Shown: positions 1 through 10,283, counted from the stretch's first letter. The stretch: DNA of 64,000 nt from an uncultured Eubacterium sp. (GCA_910586445.1 CAJUHV010000009.1:17500-81499), one strand, 5' to 3'. Notes: a model not told the origin generated them from the sequence alone. Numbers and translations: made by a program.

Positions 1-1
1 T

Positions 2-3000
2 ACAGACAGAAAATTGGACAGAAGAATCAATGAAGTAAAAAACTATAGATACCGCGGTGTCATCCATTTAGAGGAGTTTGCGGTATGCGAAGATGAGCAG
101 GGGGTCGTAAACCCGGCAGTACCAGAAAATCATGAAAACTGGGATACATTAAAGACCCGCGGCCGCTGGTCGGGAAGAGACCATTATTTATGGATGTACA
201 AAGAGATATCCGTGCCTGCAGAATGGAAAGGAAGACGCGTCGTAGGAATCTTTGATTTCGGAAAGACCGGGGAAGGGAACAATTCCGGGTTTGAATCGAT
301 GTGCTATCTGAACGGAAAGCCTTATCAGGGCGTAGACTCCAACCATATGGAGGTGTTTTTCCCGGATGAACTATGCGGAAAGACCGTACAGCTGACATTC
401 CGTCTCTGGTCCGGCCTGGAAGGCGGCGGTGTGCCGAAAGAGCAGGAGCACCGGATCAATCAGGCAGACCTGGCATGGCTGGATGAAAAAGCGGATGATT
501 TTTATTATCTTGGTTCTTTGGTGCTGGACACAGTAAATCACCTGGAGGACGCAGATCCGGTCAAATACGACCTTAGGATTGCATTAGACCGCGCCTGCCA
601 CTGCATTGACTGGTCTTATCCGGGCAGCGACGTATTTTATGATTCGCTGCATCAGGCGGATGATGTATTAAATGAAAAAATTGACGGCATGAAGAAGCAG
701 TCACTTGTCAATGTGTACTGCGTGGGGCATACGCATATTGATATGGCATGGCTGTGGAGGCTGAAGCATACGCACGAGAAGGCCTCCCGTTCCTTTTCTA
801 CGGTGCTGCGCATGATGGAGCTGTTTCCAGAATATATTTTCTTACAGACGCAGCCGCAGATTTATGAATATATAAAAGAAGATTTCCCGGAAATATACGA
901 GGAGATCAAAAAGCGCATAAAGGAAGGCCGCTGGGAGGCAGACGGCGGCATGTGGGTAGAAGCCGACTGCAACCTGACCAGCGGAGAATCGCTGACACGC
1001 CAGATTCTTTTAGGCAGCAGGTTTTTAAAAGAAGAGTTTGGAAAAGAGGTAGAATACTTATGGCTGCCGGACGTATTCGGCTATTCCTGGGCGCTGCCGC
1101 AGATCTTGAAAAAGTCGGGCATTGACATGTTTATGACTACCAAAATAAGCTGGAACCAGTACAACCGCATGCCGCACGATACGTTTTATTGGAAGGGCAT
1201 CGACGGCTCCAAAGTGCTGACACATTTTATTACGACGCCAGATCCATTCAGCAGCAAGGATTCCTGGTTCTATACTTACAACGGCAAGCTGACCGCGCGT
1301 ACGGTACAGGGTGTCTGGGAGTCTTACAGTGAAAAAGAGATGAACAAGGATCTGCTGATCTCGTACGGCTTTGGCGATGGCGGCGGCGGGGTAAACCGTG
1401 ACATGCTGGAGGCAAGGCGCAGGCTGGACAAGATTCCAGGCGTGCCGAATGTAAAGACCTCTACGGCAGCCGCGTATTTTAACAGGCTGAAAAAGAACGT
1501 ACAGGACACAGAGCAGTATGTGCATACATGGGACGGGGAATTATATCTGGAATACCATAGAGGCACATATACCAGCCAGGGGTATAATAAGCGCATGAAC
1601 CGTAAAATGGAGCTTTTGTACCGCAGGGCAGAATGGATGACGGCCATGGCAGCGGTTATGGGCAGGCAGATCGGGACGGCAGCGCAGGACAGGCTGACAA
1701 AGGGCTGGAAAACCATACTGACAAACCAGTTCCACGATATTATTCCGGGCTCTTCGATCCATGAGGTATACGAAGATTCCCGCAGGGATTACGAAGAAGT
1801 CCGCCGTATCGGCGAAGAAGTGCTGGCCGATTATAAAGAACAGGCAATGGAGCAGAAAGAAGGGGCCTATACGGTATACAATGCTTCTGGCTGGAGCATG
1901 GATACGCTTGCAGCAGTACCTGTAGACGACGAAGGAATTTTTACGGATGCAGCAGGAAATGTGCTGCCGTCACAGCAGGCAGAGGGCATGCACTTTGTGC
2001 ATGTAAAAAATGTGCCGCCTATGGGTTATCAGACGATTCAGTTTACAAAAGGCACACAGGCTGCACAAAACAGTGTCTTTACCATAGACGGAAAGCATAT
2101 CGAGACGCCGTATTATTCGATCAGCTTAAACGATTACGGCCAGATGGTAAGGCTGTTTGATAAGCAGGAGGAGCGTGAGGTACTCGCACGCGGCGAGCGC
2201 GGAAATGTGTTACAGGTATTTGAGGACAAGCCGCTTGATAATGACGCATGGGATATCGATATCTTTTATCAGCAGAAAATGCGGGAAGTGACAGAGCTGA
2301 CTGCATTTGAAGTGGCTGAATGCGGCGCTTTGTGCCTGAGCATCCATATGGAATGGAAGTATATGAATACAGATATCGCGCAGGATATGGTATTATACAG
2401 CGCAGACCCTCGAATCGATTTTCAGACGCATGTGGACTTCCATGAGCGCCAGCAGCTGTTAAAGGCGGCATTTACTGTTGATATCAGAACGAATTTTGCG
2501 ACTTATGATATCCAGTACGGCAATGTGCGCCGGCCGAACCACTGGAATACGAGCTGGGATCAGGCACGGTTTGAGTCTGTAGGCCACAGGTTTGCGGATT
2601 TATCCGAGCGTAATTATGGCGTGGCGCTGCTGAATGACTGCAAGTACGGATATGATATTAAGGATAACGTAATGCGCATTTCGCTGCTTCGGTCAGGACT
2701 GCAGCCGGATCACCTGCAGGATCTGGGCAGGCATGAATTTACCTATTCCCTGCTGCCGCACAAAGGCGATTTTGTGGCAGGACATGTCGTAGAGTCAGCA
2801 CATGCGCTGAACAATCCGATGGACGTATTTTCCGGCGTGCCAAAGGCTTCCGGCGGCTTGGGCAGCTTCTTTACGCTGGACAATGCGCAGGTGGAGATCG
2901 ATGCGGTCAAGCAGTCCGAGGATGGGCAGCATCTGGTTGTGCGCCTGCATGATTTTGCCGGGGCAAGGCAGCAGGTAGAGATCCGGCCGTCCTTTGACTG

Positions 3001-3115
3001 GCAGGGATGGGCAGAATCTGACCTGATGGAGCGGCCGCTGGCAGCGTTTACGGATGGAAAAGTGGTTCTGCAGCTGAACCCATATGAGGTGAAAACGATA
3101 TTATTTCAATTTTAA
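2..3115 (+). CDS. Alpha-mannosidase, GH38 family (5' end outside window)
   Basis: A retaining alpha-mannosidase of glycoside hydrolase family 38, expected to trim alpha-linked mannose from N-glycans in the cytoplasm (no signal peptide is visible, but the true N-terminus may lie upstream). The reading frame is open to the window edge. A TTG at position 14 could be read as a start but sits inside what looks like ordinary protein (RKLDRR), so I treat the gene as 5'-partial. About 1,033 residues follow that TTG, in the usual range for bacterial GH38. Visible signatures, numbered from the TTG: the zinc site GHTHIDMAW near residues 238-246, the nucleophile Asp in LPDVFGYS near 351, and the later zinc-binding His in QFHDIIPGSS near 573; then the large C-terminal beta-sandwich region. 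The next genes are a two-component system, a sugar-binding lipoprotein remnant and a GH85 endoglycosidase, which together point to high-mannose N-glycan use. Family assignment is secure; the exact substrate is inference. Confidence 0.93.
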   Translation, partial: TDRKLDRRINEVKNYRYRGVIHLEEFAVCEDEQGVVNPAVPENHENWDTLKTRGRWSGRDHYLWMYKEISVPAEWKGRRVVGIFDFGKTGEGNNSGFESMCYLNGKPYQGVDSNHMEVFFPDELCGKTVQLTFRLWSGLEGGGVPKEQEHRINQADLAWLDEKADDFYYLGSLVLDTVNHLEDADPVKYDLRIALDRACHCIDWSYPGSDVFYDSLHQADDVLNEKIDGMKKQSLVNVYCVGHTHIDMAWLWRLKHTHEKASRSFSTVLRMMELFPEYIFLQTQPQIYEYIKEDFPEIYEEIKKRIKEGRWEADGGMWVEADCNLTSGESLTRQILLGSRFLKEEFGKEVEYLWLPDVFGYSWALPQILKKSGIDMFMTTKISWNQYNRMPHDTFYWKGIDGSKVLTHFITTPDPFSSKDSWFYTYNGKLTARTVQGVWESYSEKEMNKDLLISYGFGDGGGGVNRDMLEARRRLDKIPGVPNVKTSTAAAYFNRLKKNVQDTEQYVHTWDGELYLEYHRGTYTSQGYNKRMNRKMELLYRRAEWMTAMAAVMGRQIGTAAQDRLTKGWKTILTNQFHDIIPGSSIHEVYEDSRRDYEEVRRIGEEVLADYKEQAMEQKEGAYTVYNASGWSMDTLAAVPVDDEGIFTDAAGNVLPSQQAEGMHFVHVKNVPPMGYQTIQFTKGTQAAQNSVFTIDGKHIETPYYSISLNDYGQMVRLFDKQEEREVLARGERGNVLQVFEDKPLDNDAWDIDIFYQQKMREVTELTAFEVAECGALCLSIHMEWKYMNTDIAQDMVLYSADPRIDFQTHVDFHERQQLLKAAFTVDIRTNFATYDIQYGNVRRPNHWNTSWDQARFESVGHRFADLSERNYGVALLNDCKYGYDIKDNVMRISLLRSGLQPDHLQDLGRHEFTYSLLPHKGDFVAGHVVESAHALNNPMDVFSGVPKASGGLGSFFTLDNAQVEIDAVKQSEDGQHLVVRLHDFAGARQQVEIRPSFDWQGWAESDLMERPLAAFTDGKVVLQLNPYEVKTILFQF

Positions 3116-3206
3116 AAAGAATCAGATAAAATCATATATAATCAGATAATATTGATATCATAAGCAGTAAGATGTAAAATAAGCAGCGATAGGAGATGGG
3201 CGCAGG

Positions 3207-4928
3207 ATGGCAAAAAAAAGACCGCGGCAGTTATATTTTAAGATGATTTATACGTATGCAGCGATCGTTTTATGCATTGTAGCAGCGCTCGTCTCTTATT
3301 TTCTGTCGGATTCCAGAAGCCGGCTGCTTGAGTCCAACAGAGAAGCTATGGACAGGATCTGCGGGCAGACAGTGAAATATATTGAAGAAGTCAGGCGGGC
3401 GGCGGATTATATTCATAAGGACCTGTTCCGTTCGCCCACAGAGCTGCGCGACCTGCTGGAGTATTTCAGGCTGACCCCGGAGAAATATCAGGAATATTCT
3501 CTGGGACGTTATATGTCTTCGGATGAGCTGATCTATAAAGGAATCTTTTATTTTATGAACAAGGCATTTGAAGCATATCCGCAGCTGGAAAAAATAGAGA
3601 TGATCAGCTATGAGACTTCCAAGATGACGGAGTGTTATCCGCAAAAAATCGTACACCCGGATAAAAACGGAAAGCCAAGGCTCAGGGAAGTGCAGAACAA
3701 TGTCTACTGTGTACCGGGAAGCCTTGTTTACTTAAAAGAGATCAGAAATCCTGATACGATGAAGCCTGCCGGGTGTATTCTATTTACATTTGAGGCACAG
3801 GAAAAATTTAAAGAAATACAAAGCGCCAATCCCTATGCCGAAATGGTGGTAACATTTGCGAAAGACAGCGTGATCTATCAGGATACGCAGACAGAGGATT
3901 ATACCCGGCTGCTGCGGCAGAAACAGTATTTTTCCTGTAGTGAATCCATCGGTGAGTACCAGACGCATATTTTTATGGATGAGAAGCGGGCAAGGCAGAT
4001 GCAGCCTATGCGGGTTTTACTGGTGATCGGTACGGGCGCACTCGCTGGTGCGGCCGGATTTTTGACGATCAGGCGTTATGCGAAGCGGCTGAACAGACGG
4101 GTCGTCCTGATTCTGGAGGCTATGGATAAGGTGACGACCGGAGATTTTAAAGTCCGTTTAAATATCTGGAAAAAAGAAGACGAGCTGGATATGATTGCGG
4201 ATAATTTTAACCTGATGTGCGAAAAGCTGGAGCTGTATATTGAAAAAAGCTACTTAGAAGAGATTGAACGGAAAAATGCCCAGATGCAGGCATTACAGAG
4301 CCAGATCAACCCGCATTTTTTATACAATACGCTGGAGGCAATCCGCATGAAGGCGATCTGCAACGGGGACAGGGAGGTCGGCAGGATGCTCTATAGCATG
4401 GTTGTGCTGTTCCGCAGCCAGCTGAAGGAGGCAGATGTCATCACGCTGGGGCAGGAGCTTGATTACTGCAAGCAGTATCTGGAGCTGTTTGAATACCGCT
4501 ATCAGGGTACATTCCGGTCATATGTAGACTGTCCGTCCCGCCTGCTGTCACTTCCGGTCATAAAGTTTGTGCTGCAGCCGGTGCTGGAAAATTATTTTAT
4601 CCACGGCATAGAGCGGGACAGGCAGGATAACCAGGTCAGCATATGGGCAGAGCAGAAGCGGGATACGCTTTATTTGTATGTCAGGGATAACGGAACCGGC
4701 ATGGACGAGGAAAAAATAGCGCAGCTGAATGCGCAGCTTTGGAAAAATGAAAAGACGAGTGAAAATAAGGATAATATCGGCATATACAATGTAAACAGAA
4801 GGATTAAGGCAGTCTGCGGGGAAGGATATGGTATTTCTTTGGAGGCAGCAGACCCAAAGGGCCTGCTTGTAATCCTCTCAATCCGAATAGAGGGAGAGGA
4901 ATGGCATGAGAAAGGTAATGTTAGTTGA
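3207..4928 (+). CDS. Sensor histidine kinase, YesM/LytS-like (HPK7 type)
   Basis: Membrane sensor kinase of the carbohydrate-responsive YesM class, 573 residues. Order seen: TM helix near 15-33, extracellular sensor region to about 265, second TM helix near 268-286, HAMP linker to about 345, the His_kinase domain with the phosphoacceptor motif NPHFLYNT near 368, and a HATPase_c domain with an N-box around VLENYFIHG and a G-box around RDNGTGMD. The start is ATG behind AGGAGATGG. The gene overlaps the downstream response regulator by 23 bp, so the two are translationally coupled. This pair type usually controls an adjacent oligosaccharide ABC transporter and glycosidases; here the likely targets are the GH38 gene upstream and the decayed solute-binding protein/GH85 genes downstream (inference). 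The ligand cannot be told from sequence. Confidence 0.92.
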   Translation: MAKKRPRQLYFKMIYTYAAIVLCIVAALVSYFLSDSRSRLLESNREAMDRICGQTVKYIEEVRRAADYIHKDLFRSPTELRDLLEYFRLTPEKYQEYSLGRYMSSDELIYKGIFYFMNKAFEAYPQLEKIEMISYETSKMTECYPQKIVHPDKNGKPRLREVQNNVYCVPGSLVYLKEIRNPDTMKPAGCILFTFEAQEKFKEIQSANPYAEMVVTFAKDSVIYQDTQTEDYTRLLRQKQYFSCSESIGEYQTHIFMDEKRARQMQPMRVLLVIGTGALAGAAGFLTIRRYAKRLNRRVVLILEAMDKVTTGDFKVRLNIWKKEDELDMIADNFNLMCEKLELYIEKSYLEEIERKNAQMQALQSQINPHFLYNTLEAIRMKAICNGDREVGRMLYSMVVLFRSQLKEADVITLGQELDYCKQYLELFEYRYQGTFRSYVDCPSRLLSLPVIKFVLQPVLENYFIHGIERDRQDNQVSIWAEQKRDTLYLYVRDNGTGMDEEKIAQLNAQLWKNEKTSENKDNIGIYNVNRRIKAVCGEGYGISLEAADPKGLLVILSIRIEGEEWHEKGNVS

Positions 4929-6441
4929 AGATGAGGAGTTTATTCTCCAGGGAATCCGGTGCATTATCGACTGGGACGAGATCTCAATGTCTGTAGCTGC
5001 CATGGCACACAACGGAGAAGAGGCGCTGGAGCAGTTTCGCAGGGAGCCGGTGGACATCGTAGTGACAGACGTGGAAATGCCGCGGATGAACGGGCTGAGG
5101 CTCTTGGAAGAAATCCGGGAGATCGACCCCAAAACCAGATGCATTATTTTGTCAGGCTATGACGAGTTTGAATATGCCAGAAAGGCACTGAAGCTGGATG
5201 TAGAGGACTATATTTTAAAGCCGATCAACGAAGACCAGCTGAAGCAGGCATTGATCCATGCGGCGGCACGTCTGGACGAGATGGAAGAAATGGAGCGGAC
5301 AAAAGACGGAGGCCTGGAGGACAAGATCGGGTGGCACAAGTTTTTAAAAGGAAAGCTGGACAGGGATGAAGCGGAGGCGTTTTATCAGATGCTGCCGCCG
5401 GTCGGCAGGGAGCAGAAGATCTACGCTGCGATTATGAAGATCGATACTGCCAGCGTAAGCAGCAACGAGGGACTGGGGACGATCTTGACGCAGATCCGGC
5501 AGCTGCCGCAGAAGGTAAAGGCGATTTATCTGTCGGCAGATACCTTGTTCCTGCTTTTGTATGTACATAATTCGTGCGGGGATGAGCAGGCCGTGGAGAT
5601 CTTTGAAGGACTGTTAAACCAGCTGGAAAGCGCGCACGGGATTATGAGCTTTGTAACGGCAGCAGCACCTGCCGCAGAATACGCGCAGCTGCCGGAATGC
5701 TATAAGCAGGCCTCCAGACTGCAGAAATACAGGCTGCTGGAAGGCTATGGCAGCTGCATTACGGACAGCTATATCAAAGACCGCAGGACGCAGGATGTCG
5801 TGATTGATGAGACACAGCTTCGAAAGATGATCTTAAAAAAAGACAAAGAAGGCGTGATGCTCTACATTGAAGATCTGTTTATCAACAATCTAAAGTCGGA
5901 GGTAAGCGTAGATGTACTGTATCAGATGGCGCTTAAAATGGCAGTCCAATTGCAGGATATCAAGGTAGAATACAAGCTGGCACAGTCGAGGAATTTAAAA
6001 GATCTCTCAGAGATGCTGGAAAAAATCTATCAGGCAGACGATATTTTTGGCCTTAAAACACTGTTTATTTCTGAGATTTCTGAGATTATTTTATATTTAC
6101 ATACGGAGGATTCTTATTATACGCCGGTTGTCAAGCAGATCATGGAAGAGGTGCAGAAAAATTACAAGGACGATATGAATTTAAAGACGCTTTCTTACAA
6201 ATACCATATGAATGCGTCTTATTTAGGGCAGATCTTCCAAAAGGAGGTCGGCTGTTCGTTTACCCAGTATCTGAATACGACAAAAAATAAAATCGCAAAA
6301 GATCTGATTTTGAATACAAACATGAAGATCAATGATATCGCAAAAGAGGTAGGGTACCCGGATACCAGCTATTTTTACCGGAAGTTTAAGCAGTGCTATG
6401 GAGTGTCGCCTGCTTCGCTTAGGACAATAAAAAAGCAGTAG
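4906..6441 (+). CDS. Response regulator with AraC-type DNA-binding domain (YesN-like)
   Basis: Cytoplasmic transcription regulator, 511 residues, partner of the overlapping sensor kinase. The N-terminal receiver domain has the acidic pair VEDEE at 7-11, the phosphoacceptor Asp55 in VTDVEMPRMNG, the Ser/Thr in LSGYDEFEYA and the Lys in YILKPI. A poorly conserved middle region follows (about 125-400, typical of YesN proteins), then a C-terminal AraC double helix-turn-helix near 410-508 (helices around ASYLGQIFQKEVG and INDIAKEVGYPDTSYFYRKFKQ). It probably activates the mannosidase/transporter/endoglycosidase locus in response to a glycan. With its main downstream targets broken, this system may now be partly orphaned. 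Confidence 0.92.
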   Translation: MRKVMLVEDEEFILQGIRCIIDWDEISMSVAAMAHNGEEALEQFRREPVDIVVTDVEMPRMNGLRLLEEIREIDPKTRCIILSGYDEFEYARKALKLDVEDYILKPINEDQLKQALIHAAARLDEMEEMERTKDGGLEDKIGWHKFLKGKLDRDEAEAFYQMLPPVGREQKIYAAIMKIDTASVSSNEGLGTILTQIRQLPQKVKAIYLSADTLFLLLYVHNSCGDEQAVEIFEGLLNQLESAHGIMSFVTAAAPAAEYAQLPECYKQASRLQKYRLLEGYGSCITDSYIKDRRTQDVVIDETQLRKMILKKDKEGVMLYIEDLFINNLKSEVSVDVLYQMALKMAVQLQDIKVEYKLAQSRNLKDLSEMLEKIYQADDIFGLKTLFISEISEIILYLHTEDSYYTPVVKQIMEEVQKNYKDDMNLKTLSYKYHMNASYLGQIFQKEVGCSFTQYLNTTKNKIAKDLILNTNMKINDIAKEVGYPDTSYFYRKFKQCYGVSPASLRTIKKQ

Positions 6442-6456
6442 CATATATTACATGCG

Positions 6457-6545
6457 GCTGCACATGGAGAGAGAAGTACATGATAGAAGCTGTTTTCTGC
6501 GGAAAATGGTTTTCTGTCACGTACTTCCTTCTTTATGTGCGGCTT
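6457..6545 (+). terminator. Long imperfect hairpin after the response regulator gene
   Basis: An inverted repeat begins 15 bp after the stop codon. The inner arms GAAGTACATGATAGAA (6473-6488) and TTCTGTCACGTACTTC pair along their whole length if G-U pairs are allowed; outer arms around CTGCACAT and ATGTGCGG extend it. It is followed by a T-rich stretch (TTTGTTTTTGTG), so it can act as a transcription terminator. Its length, about 85 bp, is more than a terminator needs, so it could also be an old miniature element. Confidence 0.6.
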
Positions 6546-6900
6546 TGTTTTTGTGTTAATTTTATGATGATTATAGTTTTAATTTGCCGTCATGCTTCGT
6601 CATCTGCATGATGTTAAAGCTTTTCATATGTATAAAATTTATTGGAATTTTCACATTATAAAATATATTTCATAAATTATGACAGAAATTTTTATGTTTT
6701 TTTATATTTATGAAACTTTGCTCATCAAATACACCGAAATTCTATTCCATTTTTTACGATTATAAAGTTTGTATCAAATATGCATAAAAAAATTTTAAAA
6801 ATATTGCATTTTCTCTAGAATTTGTACAACAAAACTGGAAATTTTTGACTAGGATTCCTACTAAGTTAAGCGTATGATGAAATAAGAAAGCAGGGGGATT
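6546..6900. other. AT-rich intergenic region upstream of the lipoprotein remnant
   Basis: About 355 bp without a gene. It is markedly richer in A and T than its surroundings, with many A/T runs (for example around 6655-6720 and 6785-6815). It presumably held the regulated promoter of the sugar transporter operon. A TTGACT box lies at 6845-6850, but no well-spaced -10 box goes with it. A good ribosome binding site (GCAGGGGG) sits just before the ATG at 6901. Nothing else could be recognised. Confidence 0.5.
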
Positions 6901-7416
6901 ATGACAGGGAAAAAGAAAATAGTCTTTGCAGCTGCACTGGCTGGCATGCTCGTATCGGGTTTTTTATCCGGGTGCGGCAGCGAGACAGAGAACAATGATT
7001 TTGGAAAAGAGAGCATAGAGCTGATCTGGTATCAGGTAGGAGATTATCAGAAAGACGACCCGGCTGTTATGGAGAAGGCCAATCAGTATATTGAGGAAAA
7101 GATCGGCGTGACACTGCGCGTGATTAAAGCAGGCTGGGCAGATTACAACCAGAAGATGCAGGTGGTTTTTAATACCGACGAGGCATGGGATCTGTGCTTT
7201 ACCTGCTCGTGGACAAATGATTACCTCCAGAATGCACAGAAGGGAGTTTTTTTAGAGCTGGATGAGCTTCTGCCCGAGCAGGGTGCGGAAATGTATGGTC
7301 AGATCGACGACTATTTCTGGGAGGCTGCGAAAGTAGGCGGCAGGATTTACGGCGTGCCGAATGAAAAAGAGATCGGCAGCTGCCCGATGTGGGTATTTAC
7401 AAGAGCCGGATATTAA
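6901..7416 (+). pseudogene. Sugar ABC transporter substrate-binding lipoprotein, N-terminal remnant
   Basis: First piece of a broken extracellular oligosaccharide-binding lipoprotein of the type carrying DUF3502-like C-termini. It opens with a clear lipoprotein signal: basic start, hydrophobic stretch and lipobox LSGC with the Cys near residue 25. Mature sequence follows (IELIWYQVGDYQKDDP, then IDDYFWEAAKVGGRIYGVPNEKE). After PMWVFT the frame runs into TAA at 7414, and a second in-frame stop, TGA, is at 7438. The continuing family sequence (PDINAELQTIHEWF) is found immediately downstream in frame 2, so about 100 codons appear to be missing at the break near 7392-7400 (my estimate from the usual family layout). 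A short secreted lipoprotein of 171 residues could still be made but would lack a binding cleft. Confidence 0.85.
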
Positions 7417-7625
7417 TGCCGAGCTGCAGACCATCCATGAGTGGTTTACAAAGGGAATTATCAACCCGGATGCAGCAACCCTGACAGAAGGCCGTGTTTA
7501 CAATATGTGGAGAGTCGGACAGGGATGGGAATCAGCAGCGATTACCTCCTGGGGACCTCAGATGGGCAAAGACGTAACTGTCCAGAAGATGGGCGATACG
7601 ATTTTATCGAACGAAACGGTACGTG
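7395..7625 (+). pseudogene. Substrate-binding lipoprotein, middle remnant (shifted frame)
   Basis: Second piece of the broken binding protein, read in frame 2: PDINAELQTIHEWFTKGIIN, then EGRVYNMWRVGQGWESA, SWGPQMGKDVTV and GDTILSNETVRG. This matches the later part of such proteins, where a peptide on substrate contact is followed by a sentence-like stretch on templates such as TDSIRG. The frame is lost near 7617-7625, where GH85-coding sequence begins in frame 1. It has no start codon or ribosome binding site of its own. The C-terminal third of the binding protein and any permease genes that would normally follow are absent. Confidence 0.8.
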
Positions 7626-10212
7626 GAAAGCGCAGGAAGACGAAGACCTGATTTTTAATATCAGCAAGGTGCCGCTGGCAGAGCGTGTAGACCGGGCGGA
7701 ACTTGAGACAATCAACGGCACGCAGAACAAAGATACCAAGGTTATGGCGATCTCTATTATGAACAGCAGCACAAGCGGCAACTCACCGCACGGGCTGAAC
7801 AAGGCAGAGGCAAATACATTTTCATACTGGCAGTATGTAGATACGCTTGTATACTGGGGAGGCTCATCAGGCGAGGGTTTAATCGTAGCACCCAGCCCGG
7901 ATGTGGTAGACGCAGGCCATAAAAACGGCGTAAGAGTGATCGGTACGGTATTTATGCCTATGACTGCCCATGGCGGCAAGATGGAATGGCTGGAAGACCT
8001 GCTGACAAAAGCAGATGACGGCAGCTATCCGGTAGCAGATAAGCTGATCGAGGTAGCAGATACGTATGGATTTGAAGGATGGTTTGTCAATCAGGAGTCA
8101 GAAGGAACCGAAGAAGAGCCTCTGACAAAAGACCATGCAGACCGCATGCAGGAGTTTTTGGCATATTATAAGGAAAAAGCACCAGAGCTTGACCTGATTT
8201 ACTACGATTCTATGACAGATGAAGGCAAGATGGACTGGCAGAATGCGCTGACGAACAAAAACTCTGTATACTTAAAGAGCGAAGACGGCAAAAATGTAGC
8301 AGACCAGATGTTCTTAAATTTCTGGTGGACAGAAGATAAGCTTGCAAAAAAACAGCTGCTGAAATCCTCAGCAAAGCTGGCGAAGAAGCTGGACATCGAT
8401 CCATATGAATTATACGCAGGCGTAGATGTGCAGAGCAACGGTTACAATACGCCGATCAAATGGAACCTGTTTGAAAACGGAGAAGGCGGCACCCATACAT
8501 CCCTGGGCCTTTACTGTCCAAACTGGGCATATTCTTCCGCAGGCACAATGCAGGACTTCTGGAAACAGGAAAACAAACTGTGGGTAAATAGTGCAGGAGA
8601 TCCTTCAAAAGAAGTAGAGATTCTGGAAGATACACAGTGGAGAGGCATATCAAACTATGTAGTAGAGCGTACAGCCATTACAAAACTGCCGTTTATCACC
8701 AATTTTTCTACAGGAAACGGCTATGGCTTCTATAAAAAGGGCCAGCAGATCAGCCTGTTAGACTGGAACAACCGAAGCGTTTCCGACGTGATGCCTACAT
8801 ACCGCTATATTATTAACAATGGGGAAGGAAACGACCTGACGGCAGACCTCGATGTAGGCGATGCTTACTACGGCGGCAACAGCATTATTCTGCGCGGAAA
8901 TATGGCACAGGGCAAAGAGACTGTAATGAAGATGTACAGTGCCAGCCTGCCGGCAGCAGAAAATATGATCTATACAACGACAGCAAAGACGAATGGCACA
9001 GCAGTTGCATTAGATGCAGTGCTGACTCTGGATGACGGCACAGAGATGGTGCTTGAAGGAGATAAAAAAGTCGGCGGAGAATGGACGACAGTATCGTACG
9101 ATACATCCGAGCTGGCAGGCAAGACAATCCGTACCATTTCCTACCGCCTTACGGCAGAGGAAGAAGTAAAAGGGCTTCAGTTCCGCTTTGGAAATATTAC
9201 AATGGCAGAGCAGGACAGCATAGGAACGGCAGCTGCAAGCAATGTGCAGGTGCTTGACAGCGAGTTTGATGAGGACGCAATGTTTGCAGGCGTACGCCTT
9301 TCCTGGGAATCAGATGCAGAGTCCGAATATTATGAGATCTACCGCATTAATCAGGATCAGACAAAATCTCTGCTCGGCATATCCAATACAGAGAGCTTTT
9401 ATATCAATACGCTGCCTCGTACAGACGATACCAATAAGTCCGTATTCCGCATCGTTCCGGTAAACAGCCTGCTGGAAGAAGGCACCAGTGCGGAAGTGAC
9501 AATGGACTGGCCGGATAACAGCATTCCAAAGGCTGCATTTACGGCAGACCTTACATTAGCCGCACCGGGAGAGAAGATCACATTCTCCAGCCTGTGTACA
9601 CCAAATACAGAAAAGGTTACATGGACATTTGAAGGCGCAGATACCGAAAGCGCAGAAGGTGAAACCGCATCCGTGACCTACGAAAAAGAAGGCACATATG
9701 CGGTTACTGTCAAGGCAGAAAATGAATCCGGCAGTGACGAAAAGACAGTCGAAGGATATATTGTAATTACCAAAGATGCATCCGGCGGACTCGAGCTTCT
9801 GTCACAGGGAGCCGGCACAGAAGCAGATACCTATGTAAATGAAAATGAAGCACCGCAGTTTGCAGTAGACGGAGATGTGACAAAGAAATGGTGTGCAACA
9901 GGCAGTGCGCCTCATGAAATCACAATTGATCTCGGCTCTGCCCAGACAGTCAGCGCAGTAGACATCTCCCATGCAGAAGCAGGCGGCGAGAGCGCAGATA
10001 TGAATACAAAATCATATGCAATCTATACAAGCGCAGACGGCACAGACTTCCAGGAAGTAAGAAGCGTGACCAGGAATACCGCAGGTACGACACACGATAC
10101 ATTTGCACCTGTAGAAGCGCAGTTTGTCAAGGTAGTGATCAACAAGCCTACACAGGGCAGCGACAGCGCGGCACGTATCTACGAAATCGAAGTATACGGT
10201 TTAAAAAAATAA
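7617..10212 (+). pseudogene. Endo-beta-N-acetylglucosaminidase, GH85, 5'-truncated
   Basis: Enzyme that cleaves the chitobiose core of N-glycans; about 860 residues remain. Recognisable GH85 sequence starts abruptly at GTWKAQEDEDLIFN and includes SIMNSSTSGN, YWQYVDTLVYWGGS, and the catalytic Asn/Glu pair in GWFVNQESEG (DNA near 8077-8103), which is intact. Downstream are a beta-sandwich region, a PKD-like domain (near 9520-9770, APGEKITFSS ... YEKEGTYAVTVKAENESG) and a C-terminal F5/8-type C/CBM32-like domain (9800-10206). The frame is open further upstream to a GTG at 7441, but that part is out-of-frame binding-protein sequence, so the native start and the secretion signal are gone. The coding region itself has no internal stops, which suggests recent damage. 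An alternative is an assembly error in this region. Confidence 0.85.
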
Positions 10213-10256
10213 ATGAATTTGTTAGCAGCAGCCTCTTTGGCAACTGGCTGATGTGG

Positions 10257-10283
10257 CTCCCCGGTTTATCCGGGGAGTTTTTT
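10257..10283 (+). terminator. Rho-independent terminator after the GH85 gene
   Basis: Perfect 8-bp stem CTCCCCGG/CCGGGGAG with a 5-nt loop, followed by TTTTTT. Located 45 bp after the GH85 stop codon. Confidence 0.9.

Noticed and set aside
7441..7616. N-terminal extension of the GH85 reading frame from GTG 7441
   Set aside because: These codons are the binding-protein DNA read out of frame; there is no ribosome binding site or signal peptide.
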